A stretch of 64,000 nucleotides of DNA. Origin: Enterococcus silesiacus. GTDB lineage: Bacteria; Bacillota; Bacilli; Lactobacillales; Enterococcaceae. Under the pieces are notes generated by a model. That model did no database searches, was not told the origin of the DNA, and worked only from the letters and a program-made list of their open reading frames with translations. The stretch lies in contig CP013614.1 in NCBI GenBank assembly GCA_001465115.1, forward strand, positions 1,984,001-2,048,000. Direction: 5' to 3'. The translations under genes and the position numbers were made by a program. This document shows, one piece after another, positions 63,388-64,000 of this stretch. The stretch's first letter is position 1; every line of letters starts with the position of its first letter.

Positions 63388-64000
63388 TTATTGAGCTTTA
63401 TATTCAGCATACGCATTAACGATGGCTGTAACCATAGATTGATTAGGTCTAGTATTTTCACTAGTTAAGTGAGGTAAAATGACACTCACCGCAATCTCTG
63501 GGTCATTATACGGTGCATATGCTACTACATTACTGTTTACAGTAACGTGCTCACCTACATTTGTTTCCGCAGTACCTGTTTTTGCAGCAATATCAAGTGC
63601 GGCGCCTTGCATGTATTTACCTGTTGTGAAGACACCATTTCCATGAACAACATCATAAAAGCCATTTTGGATGATTTGCATCTGCTCTGGAGTGATATCA
63701 ACTTTATTCAACGCTTCTGGTTTCTTTTCTTCTTTTAGCTCACCGAGTGAACCATCTGACTTATTATCATAAATTCCTTCAACTACATGTGGCGCAAACC
63801 GAGTGCCTCCATTGGCTACAGTAGCAGCATATTGTGCCAGCTGCATCGCTGTGTACGTATCATACTGACCGAAAGACAAATCGAGTAAGTGTCCAGGCAT
63901 CGGTGCTCTATCAGGGTCATCAAAAGCTTTATTTGTAAAACCTGTTTCTTCACCTGGCAAATCGATCCCAGTCGTAACACCCATTCCGTACTCCCCAAAT
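63388..64000 (-). CDS. Class B penicillin-binding protein, C-terminal part of the transpeptidase domain
   Basis: The gene continues beyond the right edge. The 204 visible residues contain LSFGQYDTYTAMQLAQYAAT, the KTG box (AAKTGTAET) that lines the active site, and SVILPHLTSE near the end. This is the end of a monofunctional transpeptidase that cross-links peptidoglycan. In E. faecalis the class B PBP next to rpmG is the PBP2b/PbpB type, which I take as the best guess. The Ser-xx-Lys and SxN motifs are outside the window. Confidence 0.92.
   Translation of the reverse strand, partial: FGEYGMGVTTGIDLPGEETGFTNKAFDDPDRAPMPGHLLDLSFGQYDTYTAMQLAQYAATVANGGTRFAPHVVEGIYDNKSDGSLGELKEEKKPEALNKVDITPEQMQIIQNGFYDVVHGNGVFTTGKYMQGAALDIAAKTGTAETNVGEHVTVNSNVVAYAPYNDPEIAVSVILPHLTSENTRPNQSMVTAIVNAYAEYKAQ

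Overview
The window is low-GC Gram-positive chromosomal DNA, most likely from an Enterococcus close to but not clearly identical with E. faecalis. The assignment rests on gene content and order: class III ribonucleotide reductase nrdD-nrdG, the glpK-glpO-glpF operon with an H2O2-forming glycerol-phosphate oxidase, galK-galE-galT-galR with the class II GalT, a WxL surface-protein locus, Mga-type regulators, and rpmG beside a class B penicillin-binding protein. Strong AGGAGG ribosome binding sites and cre/GlnR/NrdR-type operators fit the same group. No tRNA, rRNA, CRISPR array, phage gene or transposase was seen, so this looks like core chromosome with small accessory insertions.

Layout. 1-147: start of an ABC ATPase. 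338-3521: NrdR-box promoter, nrdD, a repeat array and nrdG. 3716-8361: short-chain dehydrogenase, photolyase, DNA polymerase IV and an HD phosphohydrolase. 8627-10197: PII protein and ammonium transporter behind a GlnR-like site. 10527-14625 and 17522-22320: the origin-type replication and repair cluster (rsmI, yabA, ricT/yaaT, holB, darA, tmk, recR, ybaB, dnaX). It is interrupted by a Cna-B cell-wall protein plus O-methyltransferase, and by a darcynin-like/MarR pair plus a PrsW protease. 22663-25817: small membrane protein, an Mga-like regulator, and a divergent DUF5011/sortase-fold surface protein. 25849-31106: galactose (Leloir) operon with its promoter. 31279-35458: DUF3042 peptide, CPBP protease, FAD/NAD(P)-binding protein, DUF488 protein and rhodanese. 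35474-38109: glcK, yqgQ, rhomboid protease and 5-formyl-THF cyclo-ligase. 38229-41586: lipase-like hydrolase, P-loop kinase-like protein and Na/Pi symporter. 42257-46340: glycerol operon. 46534-49330: Cys-less NADH-oxidase-like flavoprotein coupled to a second Mga-like regulator. 49487-50780: LytR-CpsA-Psr protein behind an M-box magnesium riboswitch. 51007-57425: small unknown proteins, a YusW-like secreted protein and the WxL locus. 57962-64000: DUF924 protein, GH4 alpha-galactosidase with AraC regulator, esterase, a membrane-anchored unknown, rpmG and the C-terminus of a penicillin-binding protein.

The most unusual signals are non-coding. First, a family of about 115-bp near-palindromic repeats occurs in four tandem arrays (nrdD/nrdG, galE/galT, after the DUF3042 gene, nptA/glpF). 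The copies keep their short unpaired blocks but change both arms of each stem together, so pairing is preserved while sequence is not. Second, a shorter hairpin family (3 copies) is built the same way. Third, an M-box riboswitch with its own promoter and terminator precedes a cell-wall LCP ligase gene rather than a magnesium transporter. On the protein side, the standouts are a sortase-fold protein with Asn where the catalytic Arg is expected, a Nox-like flavoprotein without the redox Cys, and a WxL-locus protein with exact 100-residue repeats.
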